The notes under the pieces are model-generated. The model saw only the letters and a list, made by a program, of their open reading frames with translations. It searched no databases and was not told where the DNA came from. From assembly GCA_905160935.1 (NCBI GenBank), contig CAJHZI010000204.1:1012001-1076000 (forward strand): a stretch of DNA of 64,000 nucleotides, read 5' to 3'. The DNA is from Enchytraeus crypticus (taxonomy: Eukaryota > Annelida > Clitellata > Enchytraeida > Enchytraeidae). Below are positions 1 to 14,400 of this stretch, piece after piece; within the stretch, counting starts at the first letter, position 1, and the number at the start of each line of letters is the position of its first letter. The position numbers and the translations under genes are program-made.

Positions 1-1076
1 GAAAGAATATGGGAAGCAGCAGCTTGAATGAACAGTTTTTCAAAAGACTTCCGAAATTCTGAAGTGAAATACCCTAGGGCAATTGCAAAACAAAGACATT
101 ATTAATGGAAAAATAATATCCAATATATAATAACTATTTCCGATTAATTGTGTACTAAAAAGAATGTAGGCTATTATTAAGAATAATTAAATATTTTGCT
201 TTTATTGTAAAGGAAACTACACCTCATACTTAAATAATTCCACAAACAATTGGCCACTGGCTTTAGCCAGTGGCAATTTTTTTGTGAAGTCGGTTAGATA
301 CTCGACCGCGGATCAGTAAGTGGGGAGTTCAAATCCTGGACTCACCGGTCACTGACGTCGCTTTCGAGTGAGAAAACTGACGCTAACTTTAGCTTTTTAT
401 CATGTTTTCCATTCTTATTCAATTAAGAGCGTTGGTCGTATTGGTTAAATACCTACCTGCTGGCTGCAGACTAACTTAATACTGTGGATGCAATACTTTA
501 CAGATTCTCAGAGAGCTAAACAAATATGGGACATAAAAATAATAATAAGCAAACAAACGAAATGACAATTTAGTTAATGGGTACTATTGTATGGTTAACT
601 AGATCAAATTATTAACGAAATAAAGATGGGATAAGAAAATAAATGAATGAAGAATTGAATAAATAAGCGAAAAAGGAAATACATGTATGTACTTAGACAG
701 ATTTTACTCGCAAATGAATATGTGCATAGATAGATTCTATCTATTCACAAATCTATCTATTCAGAAATTAATATGTGCATAGATAGATTTTTAAAATGAT
801 AGTGAAAGAACGACTGACAGCATGAAATGGCAAATTAAGGAAAGAAGAAAGAAAACCGAAAGAACGAATCGAGGGAATGAAAGTTGCCACAATGTAGTAC
901 ATTAGTATCTAATCAAACAAATTGCATATACTCTGCAAATTTTCTAAAGATCCACAGAATTAGATCGTTCAGCTTCTATTTATTTTTATCTACATGAAGT
1001 AAATCGAAATCATGAAAAAGTACGGACTTCTTCGTAAGAATTCTTAAATGAAATAGTTTGCTCGTAAATGACTTAC
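1..1076. other. Intron 3 of the UNC-93-like gene, left part
   Basis: The stretch is non-coding and AT-rich. It contains one tRNA-derived SINE at 253-402 and a short direct repeat (ATAGATAGATT and relatives) at 725-790. No other exon could be supported. Confidence 0.6.
253..402 (+). mobile_element. tRNA-derived SINE (family T)
   Basis: It begins with the inverted repeat GCCACTGGC/GCCAGTGGC, then an A-box-like GTGAAGTCGGTTAG and a B-box GAGTTCAAATCC. It ends GAGAAAACTGACGCTAACTT plus TAGCTTTTT. Confidence 0.8.
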
Positions 1077-1264
1077 TTGTCTAGAGGCAGAATAATCTTC
1101 ATCGTGATCATCACAGGACTCAGGTCGATCGCTAGAGGGCGCATATTGAGCGTTGTTGTCAATAAGAAGAAGCAAAAGTAGCAAACCAATAAACGTCAGT
1201 ACGAACATGACGCTGACAAACTTTATGACATCATCCGGTGCGGATTTTACCGTAGAAAAGTCTC
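1077..1264 (-). CDS. unc-93: UNC-93-like, coding exon 3
   Basis: The acceptor CTTTTTAG precedes a phase-1 exon: the leftover G plus GA makes Gly, then DFSTVKSAPDDVIKFVSVMF and a run of seven Leu (TM6). It ends DEDYSASRQ before the donor CAA|GTAAGT at 1076 (phase 0). The hydrophobic segment and the following acidic, presumably cytosolic, loop fit the middle of an UNC93 protein. The exon was found by splice phase and family order, as no open frame longer than the exon marks it. Confidence 0.82.
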
Positions 1265-4200
1265 CTAAAAAGTATAGGTTAGACTCATGTTAAATGATCA
1301 TTCTCGATTATGTATAACTTTTATTTTCGCCAAAAGATTTGGTAGCACATATAAGTACACAATATAAATTACAGAATGTTAAATTATGTCCGTCACTTTT
1401 AATACCATACGCTGCAACCTTTAGGCAATTTGGTCAATTGTTTATTTTATGGTTATTTGACTGCACGAGATTTCGCTATCTGATTCTTTTTACCGGCAAG
1501 AGCCCGCGAGATTTCCATTTGCCTCAGGATCATTTAATTTTACTTGGCGCTCTACACACTGAGCTATTGATATTATACGCGAGATGTTCGATCGTTTCAT
1601 TAATAAATCTAAAAACATTTTCATGAATCTAATATAAATTGAAATCAATCGATCGATCTATCAGTTAGTCATCAGTTTATTTCGTGTTTATCTGCAATTA
1701 ATTAATGAGTTAATTAGTCTATCTGTAGAGAAATAATATCCTGCTACTTCTGCATTTACACAAATTACTGCACAGCAATAAGAGTCTCACATTCTTTCCT
1801 GAAAATAGAATGGCTTATGAATTTGATCTCACTGTGATATTGCAATAGCACAAAATACATGACGTTCATATATTGCGAAATTTATTTTAATGCTTATTAT
1901 AGTGATGCAATAAGTTCACAAATTTTAACCTAGAGTTACAATAAATTTTTACTACTATCGAGAGCTGTCCAAGTCATGTGCAACCGCTGTGCTTACAATT
2001 CTGTGCTTACAATTCTGTGCTTACAATGTTGTGCTTACAATGATGTGCTTACAATTATGTGCTTACAATGTTATGCTTGCAATGATGTGCTTACAATTAT
2101 GTGCTTACAATGCTGTGCATACAATGTTGTGCTTATAATGCTCTGCTTACAATTCTGTGCTTATAATGTTGTGCTTACAATGATGTGCTTACAATTCTGT
2201 GCTTACAATGTTGTGCTTACAATGTTGTGCTTACAATGTTGTGCTTACAATGTTTGCGCTTACAATGTTGTGCTTACAATGCTGTGATTACAATGATGTG
2301 CTTAAAATGTTGTGCTTACAATGCTGTGCTTACACTGCTGAGCTTACAATGCTATGCTTACAATGCTGTGCTATCAATGCTAAGCTTACAATGCTATGCT
2401 TACAATGCTGTGCTATCAATGCTAAGCTTACAATGCTATGCTTACAATGCTATGCTTACAATGTTGTGCTTACAATGATGTGCTTACACTGCCGTGCTAA
2501 CAATGCTGTGCTTACAATGCCATGCATACAGTTATCTGCAGATCTATTTCTGTTACTTCTATTCGCTTCTACATTACTATCATTCTCTGTCTGACAACTA
2601 ATGGATCTACTCGCAACTAGTTCACTACCTACGCACTTGTTTACCGAAATAGCTACTTGATTTCTATTGCTATCATCGCATCGCCTAATAATATATCGTC
2701 ACTATCACAGCAAAATGAAACATGTTTGTCAGTAGATACGCATTTATCAAGACATGCTACAGGTAAAGTTTGACATAAAGAAGTTTGCCAAATGATCAGA
2801 ATTTAATTCACTCGATTTTTCCATTTCAATACGTGCAATGCTGTGCTTACAATGCTATGCTTACAATGTTGTGCTTACAATGCTGTGCTTATAATGCTGA
2901 GCTTACAATGCTGTGCTTACAATGTATATTGAATGCCGTCGAAATATCTCAGAATACGAGCGACACAGAGATGAAAACGACAGGAGATTTTTCCTAAGGC
3001 TGTACATGTGCACACGGACAGCAATAGTAAATATTCAATGGAGCGAACAGTAGAGCAGCAAGGACTTGACTGGAATGAGAGATAGGCTGAACAGGATATC
3101 CTGTCAAGCGGGACATGAGAATTAATGTCACAGCGTCTAACTCATTTAGCGCTAAGTGATGAAGAGGATTCTGCTGGTTCTTACTCCTGGTTTCGCTGTT
3201 AACTAATCTCGCAGCATCGCAGCTTCGGGATGGATGAAAACAGGAAGTCCAACAGATGCGCTAGGAGCGGTCACGTGGCGTGTGAATGACATGCGTTTAT
3301 TATTGAAAGTTGAAGAAATCCTTTTTTATGAGTTGCGACCAGCATGTAGATCTTCTTTTCTTTAATTCCATATCTTTGAACTGATTTTCCGCTGTTTTTA
3401 TTTTGTACAGTTTTATATCCTACTATTTTTTACTCGTCGTTTTTGGGTTTGGTTGTACAGTGCTCATTGTTGTCACTGAAACAGTAACACTCGAGTTGTT
3501 GTTTTTGTTATGTTTATAGCATTTCAATAGTCCTGAAGATGTGTTTTGTTTGACTGTAAGTTAAATCACATTTTTCTTGCTAAGACTAAAAAACTTATCC
3601 TTTTGGGTATTAAATGTCGATTCTTTACTACGAAAAATATGTGTGGATATTCATATAATACGCACGATTTGCAAATCAGACATTAGAAAATAGATAATCC
3701 AATACAGGATTATATTGCTTGTTGAGACGGAATGTAATAGTGAGCTACATGTAGAATACCTACTCATATGATCAAAATATTTCGTCCGTTATCTATCACA
3801 TAAGATCTTTAACATGCATTAAGTTATGAGGTGCTTCTGAACTTTGGCTACAATTTTCGCTACTCTACAACAGTTAGATATTATCTGACAAAGCCTAGTT
3901 TATTTCTTTCGTTATCTTCGTCTTCTTCTTCATGCTGATAATTGCCCTCACGGCGGTTATCTTCAACATTAACTTCTCAACTCTCTCTCTCACTCTCTCT
4001 CTCTCTCTCTCTCTCTTTCACTTTCTCTTTCTCTGTTTTTCTCTCTCTCTCTCTCTAACACTATTTGTTTGCATGCATAAAAAATTTATACAGTAGGCCA
4101 ATTAGTGTATGTAGACGGAGGGTGTATGGCATAACGGTTAGAATGTCAGCCTCGGATGCAAGTGGCCTGAGTACAAAGCTCAAGTCAGTCAACGAGCAAC

Positions 4201-7200
4201 CCACTCCACATGAGCTCAGGTTCAGCGTATTCAACTCAGGATGTGCTCAACCGAAATATTTCACTACGCAAACATGAATATTGTCAGCAAAATAGAATCT
4301 ACCAGTCGGCCAAATTTCGGTAATAATTTAAAGAATCTCGGCTATACTCATTTCAACAACAACTCGTAATACATTCAGGAGTCAAGTGATGTATAATGTA
4401 AAATGGAAGGTTGAACGAGTGCGACATACGCAGAGAAGAAATACGTGTATATATAATGTGATAATTTTAACACCGGCACTTATACTTCAGTTTCAAAGCC
4501 ATTGATCTGAAATGGACTTTTTCGGTCATAGTAAAAAACCAGTGACAAATAATTAATCTTTAATATATTAGCAAATAATAACAACTTTTAAGAAGAATTA
4601 ATTGAAACTCGTGAAATTGTTGTCACTTTCAAAATGTCACGCTATTCAACAACAAAATGAGTTTAACGGTGTTAATGGTGTCATTTTCATTAAACTCTGT
4701 GATAAATTAAATACGCATAACATTCTGTGAGAGGATAATACGTATATGTCAGAGTGTTCACCTCGTATGCAAGTGGCCTGAGTTCAAAGACCGCTCCACT
4801 TGAGCACATGTTCAACGTAGACCTAAATAACCCAGGATATGCCCAGCCGAAATATTTCACTTCTTAAAGATGAAATTTCCGGTCGATATAACCTACCAGT
4901 TGGTGGAATTTCAAATCTAAGGTAAAGCATCTCCGCAAAAATCATTTCAACAGTAACTAGTAACAGTCAGGAGTCACGTGATGTCTAAGCGATGTACAGG
5001 TTTTGAGCTTATCTGTCTCAGTAGTCGGACACCTAATCTAGACCTATGCAAGGTATGATACGACAAGATTTGCGATGCGACATTTTGTGAAGTTATGTGA
5101 AGCATTGAAGCTAGTTTAAGTTATGTGTCTGTCCCAGACAATTTCCACGCAAGCAGTAAGTATACATTTCAACCATTTAAAAATGAATTTGGATGGCAGA
5201 GAGTTTGGACTTCGAATCAACTTATCGTTACGGTTTAGATTCCTTCAATTAATGCGGTTAGAAAAACTCTAAAATTGGCTCAGATTTATATTCAAAAAGA
5301 ATTCCCTAAGACTTGTCGAATCCCTTCACTCTCATAAATTTCAGAGTTTATACTCTTATCTGAATAAGCTTGTCGAGGCTTTTGTCAGCATTCAGCCGAT
5401 TCACATAAATTTTTTAGCATTACGACTATTCATTTCCTCCTAGCACACAAAACTCGTCGATTCCTAAAACACGGAAATGACCAGAATATCAATAGAGAAC
5501 TGCACAACTGCGGTGTGACTTATAAATCTGATAGTGCAGATGTGTTAACGCTAAATTCTGTAACAGATGTACTCGCTTGTAAATGTCGAGAACAACATAA
5601 AGTAGCATTTCTAAAGCAAGGCAGCCTCAGATGTTGTTGTTGTTAAGGTCCTCCAGCTGCCCATCAAGAGTGACCCGCTTAGCCGCCATAAGCCACTACA
5701 AGTTAGACCGGTTAGTACTGTAGACGTCTGCAAGTCTGACCTTTCAACTACATTATAGGTTCATCATCATCATCATCATCATCATCCCTTGAATCCCAGT
5801 TTAACCAGGGTCGGGATACAAATAGACTGTCTCAAATCCTCTTTGTCCTATACCACACCACCAGATAATCCCCTATTTGAGACTTTTCCATTCGTTTACA
5901 TTTTTGTAGCAATTTCTGGAGCTTATGCGGGTACCAACGGAATGCCCTCTCTGACGTTGGTGTGGATCTTAGTGCAACTACATTATAGGTTAATTCATGT
6001 CTAATGTGTGTACCTCTTTCAAAAAAGAACAAATATAAAAACTATAGCTTGTTCTTCAAACTATTGCGTGTAAGTTACAGTTGATGAATCAGTATCTGGA
6101 TTAGTAACTTTGTCAGAATTTGTTGACATGTCCAGTTGTTAAATTACTGGCTTGGTCCAATCCTGGATCAGTTGTTGGGTGAGTTTATAGATCAGTTGCT
6201 GAGTTGTGAGTCAACTAGTTTGTGGTTGAGGTGTTGAATCAATTGATGTTGAATTAATTACTGGGTGAGGTATTGAATCAATGACTGGGTGATGTGTTGA
6301 ATCAATTGCTGGGTGAGGTATTGAATCACTTGCTGGGTGAGGTGTTGAATCAATTGCTAGGTGAGGTATTGAATCATTGCTGGGTAATGTGTTAAATCAA
6401 TGGCTGAGATAGGTGTTGAATCAATTGATGGTTGGGGTGATGATTAATTTGCTATGTTTATGGCATGACAGATTAGATTCAGATCATGCCGTCTATGATT
6501 ATATATTTTCAGTTATGTTTTCTGCCTTTCTGGAGGTCGGTAACACAATAAGCAAGTTGTTGTACAGCGCCATCCATCACACTTTACGCTTTATAATTGA
6601 TCATCTAACAATGCACAAGGCAAGTTTTATTAAAAATAATGTGGTTTTTTTCAACTAAAGTCTTTGACTTTGAAATTTTCGTATCTTTCTTAGAGTAAGC
6701 ACATATATAATCTTAATTGTGTACATGTCTAAACAAACAATGGCTATTTGGGCAAGTAAATATCAATACCAGCGATATCCAGTACTAATGTAAAGCGTCA
6801 AACATTTCTGATCTCTTATATCTGGACAATACAAAAAGATGAACATTTGACAATTTAAAAAGTTCGGCTCGGCTTCTTCTATATTAAAGTTCTGTTCGTT
6901 TGGGATTTGATATCTAAATGGAAATTTGAAATTTAATTTTGGTTAGTTTTCCGCTTTGCACAAATTCGGATTGGTTCTCTTCGTGTTTGAAGTTGTTCGG
7001 TTTAGAGTTAGATTTGGTTAATATTGTTATTTTGAAAAGTGATAAGATGTAAAGTAAGATGTAAGGTACAACTCACTTAACAATTGTGGAAACAAACGTT
7101 CAACAATTAATTTTAATAGACAGGTCTACAGTGAAAAGCAAATGATCCTCTTGAATTCCTGGTGGATTTGGCACTCTGACTTCTCAGGAACATTCAGCTC

Positions 7201-9170
7201 TCAGTTGAACAAATATTTATGGCCCCGATATTCTTCGGATCGCTAAAAATTTGAACAGTTGTCTCCATGTGGATGGGCTTGATCCCTGGTGAATAAATTC
7301 CTCCTCCTAAACATTTATACCCGTGAATCTGGAGTCACGTGTGAAACAAAACAGATCACCAACGAAAGATCTTAACCTACGATGAGATGTCTGACCTCTT
7401 AAGCGTGACCCATGATTGATATTTTGCTTCTAAAGTGTGACCCTGATGACGCTTTAACTCTACAACTCGGTTTCTCGAACGAAGTTTGGAGGGCTCGGTT
7501 TGGTTTGGATCAAGTTCACATTGAGAACTGAGTTCCCTTCGCGTCGGTTAAACTTACAATGATATGAATTAGTTCGCGTCGAACAACAATATGTTCCATT
7601 TTCAAATTTTATTAGAATATTGCTCTCAAGAACCTAGATTATAGTAATTTGCAAGATAATTTCACTTTAATTAATACTTGACTTTTAGACTATTCATTTG
7701 ATATATTTAGAACAAAAAAAGACTTGAAAGTTTCTTTAAAAGCAAAATTTCTCCATACCTGCCACTAGCAGTCCGAGACCATTCATCTGGTTAATCCTCT
7801 TACTCCAGACCAAGAAGATTCTCAGGGAAGACACTGTCATTAGCGCTCTAATTTACTAGCGACCAGTGATAGGTATAGAAGACTTGGATAGGAAAACTAC
7901 AGAAGTCATTGCCGTTTAGACCATATAAGTGAAAAAGATAAATTGAAATGTTATCTTTTAAGCTCGAGTCACATCCATTTATTTTTCAAAGCTCTAAAGA
8001 CTGCTGCATCTATTTAGTCGTTTGAGATTTCACGTTAGACTACTATACATGTATATCTATGCGGTTAATGACACAACAAAATATCATATCAGAAGATGAT
8101 TAGACGAAGACAATGATGGGGATGATGATGATAATAATAATATATTATAGAATTATTATCACCGTACTTCTATGGCGCTGCAGCTGCTGCAGCTGCAGCT
8201 CTTTTGCTGCTTCTGCAGCTCTTCTGCTGATTCTACAGCTCTTCTGCTGCTTCTGCAGCTCTTCAGCTGCTCTTAAGCTGCTCTTCTGCTGACTTCTGCT
8301 GCTTCTGCAGCTCTTTTGCTGCTCTTCTGCAGCTCTTCTGCTGCTTCTATAGCTCTTCTGCAGCTGCTGCTGCTACTGCCACTGTCACTACTGCTAATGT
8401 TTCAATACTGGATGGATAATGAAAATAATGAAAAAGGTTAAAGGAGTAAAGCAAGCACCTTTCGGTCGTTGTGCTATTGACACCATCCACTCGACAATAA
8501 ACTCTTCTCTTTTACAGCTATTATTAACCTTTACATTTACGTCCTTGCTATCCATTTCATTGGACAAGAGTGCAAACAATATAATGACGAAAACTGCAGT
8601 GGTGGTTATACATGGAATTTTTAGGTATCTGCATTGGTTAGAATTTCATAGCAAAGCAGCTGGTGATGTATTACAAGTACTTTTCTAACTGTTTCTAAAC
8701 TAGGATACTGCAGTAGCAGCTGGAAAATTGACAAATTTGCTTGGTTAAGAAATTATGGGACTTTTCGCTCCATATCGAAATCCCCAGGTAATAAATATTA
8801 AATCATTCACGCAGCTTTGAATTACGAGGACAGAATATGGCGGTTGGCTTTGCATTATATTACATTAATATTGTATGAGATGGACAACGCGTATGCCAAA
8901 TAAATGACGCATTTGTTCGTACTCCAATTCATGAATTTCTTTTCCAAAGCAGGCATCATCAAATGTATACGTGTCTGTTTCATAAATCATGCAAGCGCTT
9001 CATTGTACTATAAAACTGACTACATGGTCAGGTCTAATGATCAATGACACGGTAAACTTCCTTTCCATAGTCAGTTTAAATGAAGACATCGTAAGTTACC
9101 TAACGTTGGCGCAGTTTATGCTAGCTAAAGTCATTATCAAAGCATTTAATTTCTCCTTCTCTCTCTCTTA

Positions 9171-9224
<54 letters not shown>

Positions 9225-11433
9225 GGTCTTCTGCTAGAGAAGACTAGATCTAAGGTAAAAATTCTTTATGTTTTCTTATCATATTGACTAAAGAGCAACA
9301 GCAAAAAAGACAAGAAAAACAAAATTCTTTTCCATTTGTGCAATATTAGGATCACACTGGAAGCTGGAACCAAAACAAAGCCGACGAGCCAAAATTAAGC
9401 ATTTTTAAACTTACAATACCAATCAAGATTCCAAAAAATTAGTTCCAGAATATCGAAATAATTGAAGGAAATTATTACTGCAAGTAATGCTTATTCATTA
9501 CAAAATTTTAATTAAGACAAATTACGAAAAATTCTCCTACAATAATTTGACAAATAGATTAATTGTATTACTAGGATTAAAGTACAAAACTCTACTTTAA
9601 AGTATGTAATATAGACTCTGAAGTATGATTAAAATATACATTTAAGTATTAGAGTAAAGGAAATAACAAAAATGTATGGTTATAAGAAAATGTATGATTG
9701 ACTAAAAGTAATCCAACAACTTCTCTTATTGAAAGAATACAGTGTTAAACTTAAACGATCCTTATTGAAAAGAGAAACATGAAAAACTCACATGCACTTA
9801 TACTTGGGTGTATCGAATTATACATACATTATATGCATGTATCATTCGTTATTTAGGCTATAAATATTAAAAATAGAATTGACAATTTAAAAGGAATCAA
9901 GGCAAATCATAAATTTATCAACATCAGGGAGCATATAATTCCTATATTAGGCAAATGAAAATCGGTTGAGAAGTCAATCTTCTTCGTAGTTCTTCGTGAA
10001 ATCATTGACGACGAGGAGAAGAATCATGCGACGCCGTACATAATGATCAACATAAAAACCTCTTCATCGTTTTTACGACTGAGCCGACGTTCATATCCTC
10101 TCGCTGTTTCTTCCAATGCGCATCATGGACACGAATAATGTTTCCGCCTACTTATCTCAAGGAGATTTTTATGTAGCTGGAACTACATTTTTCTCTCATG
10201 TCAGAATTTCCCTTGTAAATGTAAACGTAAATTGAAGCTGATGTGTGCAATGTATTGTCCAACATATCAGTTAGGTTATTTAAGAACCACGCTTTGACTG
10301 TCTGCTTTGCAGTATACATGCATATAAGGAATCTGTTTAAAAACATTTACTTGCTAAGGCGCAATGAATACATTTAAACCCATTTTTAATCTCGCCTTAC
10401 TGAAAATTGAAAATAACAAAGAATTAACTTAGCTTATGCAGTTTCCCGTATTGTGACCGGGACAGTGAAGAACAGACCAACCATTAAATGCGATTATCCT
10501 AATAGGCGACAACGAAAGAAATGCAAAAATTTACTAAAAACCACCTCAGAAGCCATATTTCTCCAAGCAGTAGGTTACATAATTCATGGATAAGCTTAAT
10601 TTTTTGTGCAGGGAGTAACCTGTTGATCTTATGAGGTGCTCTAACTGGAATGGAAAGCAATCTGAGTATAAATATGTTCCTTTAACCTTCCACTTGGCAG
10701 TATAATAGAAAGAGTATAATTTCTAATGCATAATTTAGGAAGATACTCGTCTTCTATTCCTCTGGACTTGAACTCCATTGTAAATAAAGTGGCAGTACTG
10801 ATCAATGAGGTTAATTGCCTGAAATATTAACCTAGGACTATTGAAACTGAATTTGTTTCGTTACATCCGACTAGATCTGAAACTGAAAATCTTGAAACTG
10901 AAAACAACAACCGGAAGTTACGTCTGAAGCCAGCTAATCCAAGAAAATCACAATAAAGAATTTTAGATCGTCATAAAAGTTTAACACTCAGCCTAATATG
11001 CTTCATCTCAGCACAGAGTACTTAACTGTAGTCATCTAAACGACTAAACCTCGTCTTAAACCTCATCAAATAAAGGAAATAAACGCATATAATATCATAT
11101 ATATGCTTCTTCGCTAAACTTATCGAAGAAACTCTTGTCATGAACTTCGTGTCAGGTACGTTTAAATCTTTGTTGTAACTTAGTCTACTGTAAACCATTT
11201 AAGATCGTTTATATAAACGTCATCCTTTTCAATCAACCGACCTAGAACTAACATTGAGCTGACCTTGAACTGACCTTACTTGTTGACTATAGTTTATTCA
11301 TTTTAGAATGGAACGTTTCATTCTGAGAGAAATAATGTGTTCCTTTGATATGCCTTGAGACAGAGCACTAGGCGTTAGAGAATGGATAGAGAGATAGCAA
11401 GAAGGGAAAGTGATAGGAGATAAGGAGTGAAGC

Positions 11434-11486
<53 letters not shown>

Positions 11487-14400
11487 TTGATCCATCCGGT
11501 AAATGTGATTTCAGGACTTACCTCTAAGTGAGATATTCCATCCAACAAAATCTTCGCAATAAATGACCCCCTCAGATTCATCCATCATTATTTCTTGAGC
11601 ACCGCAGCCTGCTCCCCTATTCGCACCGTCGCCCACGACCTCTTGGGGACCCCGGGGACACGTTGTCCCCCTGTGGGCCTGAAAATTGATTAGCAGTAGC
11701 GAAGACACTAGATTTCCCCAGATATGAGAAGATTGAAAGATGGCTATAAATAGGCCGTTAAGCCGAAGTGTTTCTTGCTTGACATCACGCCCTGTGTTCT
11801 TAGCACTGTCGCTCACCAGTCGATTTAGATAATGAATCTGCAGCAGGTCAGTTGAAAACAGCGCAATAAAGGTAATAAGTGGTATTATACAGGCAAGAGT
11901 TTACTACACAGCTTGCTTTATTATTAGTAGCTATCTGTCATAGACAATGGTTCTGGCCTTTTTGAAAGCTGCAGACATTGGTCTCCAAATATGGAATGAA
12001 TGTTTCAATATTAATCTTCGTCAGTACTTATTAAATAGTTATTGATGATACTGATCTTAAATGTATAATTATGCCTACATATTATCATTAATTTTCTTTA
12101 TTTTGAATTTCTTTATTTCAATTCTTTAATTTCTACTTTATATTTTCGTTTTAAGTTCACCATGGTTCACAGTTAAATTGTGCTCACTTATTGCATTTAC
12201 TTGATTGTTTGCATTGCTTGTGAACTGTACAGAGTTGAATGACCCTTTTTGGTGATCTAAATAAATAAAAATAAATAAATAAATTTGCAATATTTATAAG
12301 ATATTTCTTGTCACTTAATATTTTCAGAATTATTAAAACCTGTACTTTCCTTAAATCTTATCTTTTCCTTAAATCCCCTTTAAATTCTAAGCTTTAAAGA
12401 TTTTTCAGAAATTTTTGTCCATTGGATTTAAATACGTGCATGCCACACTATTGGAATTTTAATGCCTGCTACGTGTATTGCTTTGTATATTGTTTGATTT
12501 AATTTGTGTAATTTCTAAGATACTGACATGAATTGACATAATATACTATATTTATCATTATACTCTCAGCTTTATGAAATCTCTAACCGAAGTTACAATT
12601 AACTAAGAAAATTATTCTTCGTTTAATATTTGAATATAACGTTAAATATTCCGTTTATTCATTTAATTCTATCAGCTGAGGAAGTTATTAACCAAGAAAC
12701 GGGAGAAAGAAACGTTAAATATGTTTAGAGAGCGGCTTAATGCTTATTTCGGAATAAAGAATTATAGCCTTGACTAAGTCAGTTGGTGGGGTTGACATTG
12801 TTATAATTTCGTGTACATGAATGTTTACCTAGTATGTCTCTAGTATGCTTATCGTTGTATATGCTTAATTGGCCATTTGGTCAAGGAAGCATAAGAATGG
12901 ACTATTGACTCAAAACTTCAACTACTAGGGTAATGAAATAAACACCAAAAAATAAACACATAAAAGTTAAGATTAAGCAACCGTGTGGCTTTAATTTACA
13001 TGGTCACATTAGTCGCTAATGTCTTTACCTTAAATTTGAAACTAAAGAATTTCGTCTTCATTACTAATTTTTTTATGTAATTCGCTGACTTCGTTCTGAA
13101 TATTAATTGAGTTCAAGAAGAGCAGTTTTAGCTCTGAGAAGAAATTAATTAGAAGAACATAACTTAAAGTCATTATGAAAGTATTATTCAAGTTTTAAAT
13201 ATTTTAATGCAATTATACTATATTACCCATGTTGTGTATGGGGAGCTGAAAAGTAGATCAACCGTGGACTGCGAGTGTCGAAAAAGGCGACAAAGCACTA
13301 AGATCCACATCAACGTCAGAACGGGCATTCAGCTAGTAAGCGCCTAGTCTGCAGAAATTGTTAAAATTTTGTCTAGTCCCAACCCTAATTAAACTGGGAT
13401 TCAAGGGAAGACGATGACGAATAATTCTAAACACTAATTCTAAACACTAATAAGAACTTAGCTAACCTGGGCGCTCCATGAAAGACTTTGTCCGAATCCC
13501 AGTCCTATGGCCGTTGGGATGAGGGTGAGAAGATGTGGCGCAAAGTTAGCTGCAGTCCACATGATGAAGAAAATCAATCCCAAGAAGAGAGACCATTTCA
13601 TCTTTAATCTATAGACAACAAAATCAGACATCAAGCAAGTCAACGAGGCTGACAGATATACGAATCCCATAGCCACGCTTCCTATAACTCCATTTAGACT
13701 GGTTTGACTGCTTTGTATAGCCCTGAATGAAGAATACACTAGCATAAAGACGATGGCTATTGATATTAGACTAGATGTTGGATGACTGTTGTAGCGATTA
13801 TATTGCGTCGCAGATGATCTCGCGCAAATATCTGTTCCGACTTCTTTAATATAATTCTCAATGGAACGATGTTCAATTATGTCGTTAATGATGAAATTTA
13901 GTTCAATATTTGACTCCGTTCTGTCCTTATCTGATTTCAAAGAATTCCGACATGGAGATTTAGAATTTTTCCTAATATCAGGAGTGTGCAGCTTCATTTC
14001 GGCACCATGTATAGCTTTTACATCAAACTGAAATTCATTACTGGCAGTTGTTGTTTCATTCTTATTTCCTTTGCTTAGAGATCGGCTGTCACCGTGATAA
14101 CCGTCACCCTGGTAACCACCACCCTGGTAACCATCACCCTGATAAGTATCACCGCGGTAACCAACACCATGACAACCATAACCTTTGTAACCAACATGGT
14201 GGTAGCAACCACCCTGATGACCATCACCTTGGTAACTCTCATTTTGATAATCACCACCGTCATTCTGATAATCAAATCCTGAGCTAGAATACTTTGTAAA
14301 TCTTCTGTGACGGTCATTAGTGTCAGTGTAGCCGGTAGGAGAAAATGTCTGCAACTCAATTGCCTCCTTGTAGGCACGGGCATGTTGAAAAGGAGATCCA

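Larger units (their letters stand above)
1265..11521. other. Intron 2 of the UNC-93-like gene (10.3 kb)
   Basis: Bounded by the exon 2 donor and exon 3 acceptor. It holds a 14-bp minisatellite, a pair of tRNA-like SINEs, a SINE with perfect target-site duplications at 5745-5991, a 24-bp minisatellite, a GCTGCT-rich repeat, CT microsatellites and one SINE-B copy at 10445. Open frames inside it are repeat-derived or lack family features. Confidence 0.75.

Noticed and set aside
1976-2594. Cys/Tyr/Leu-rich open frames of 97-131 residues
   Set aside because: They come from the 14-bp minisatellite; shifts between frames follow the repeat period.
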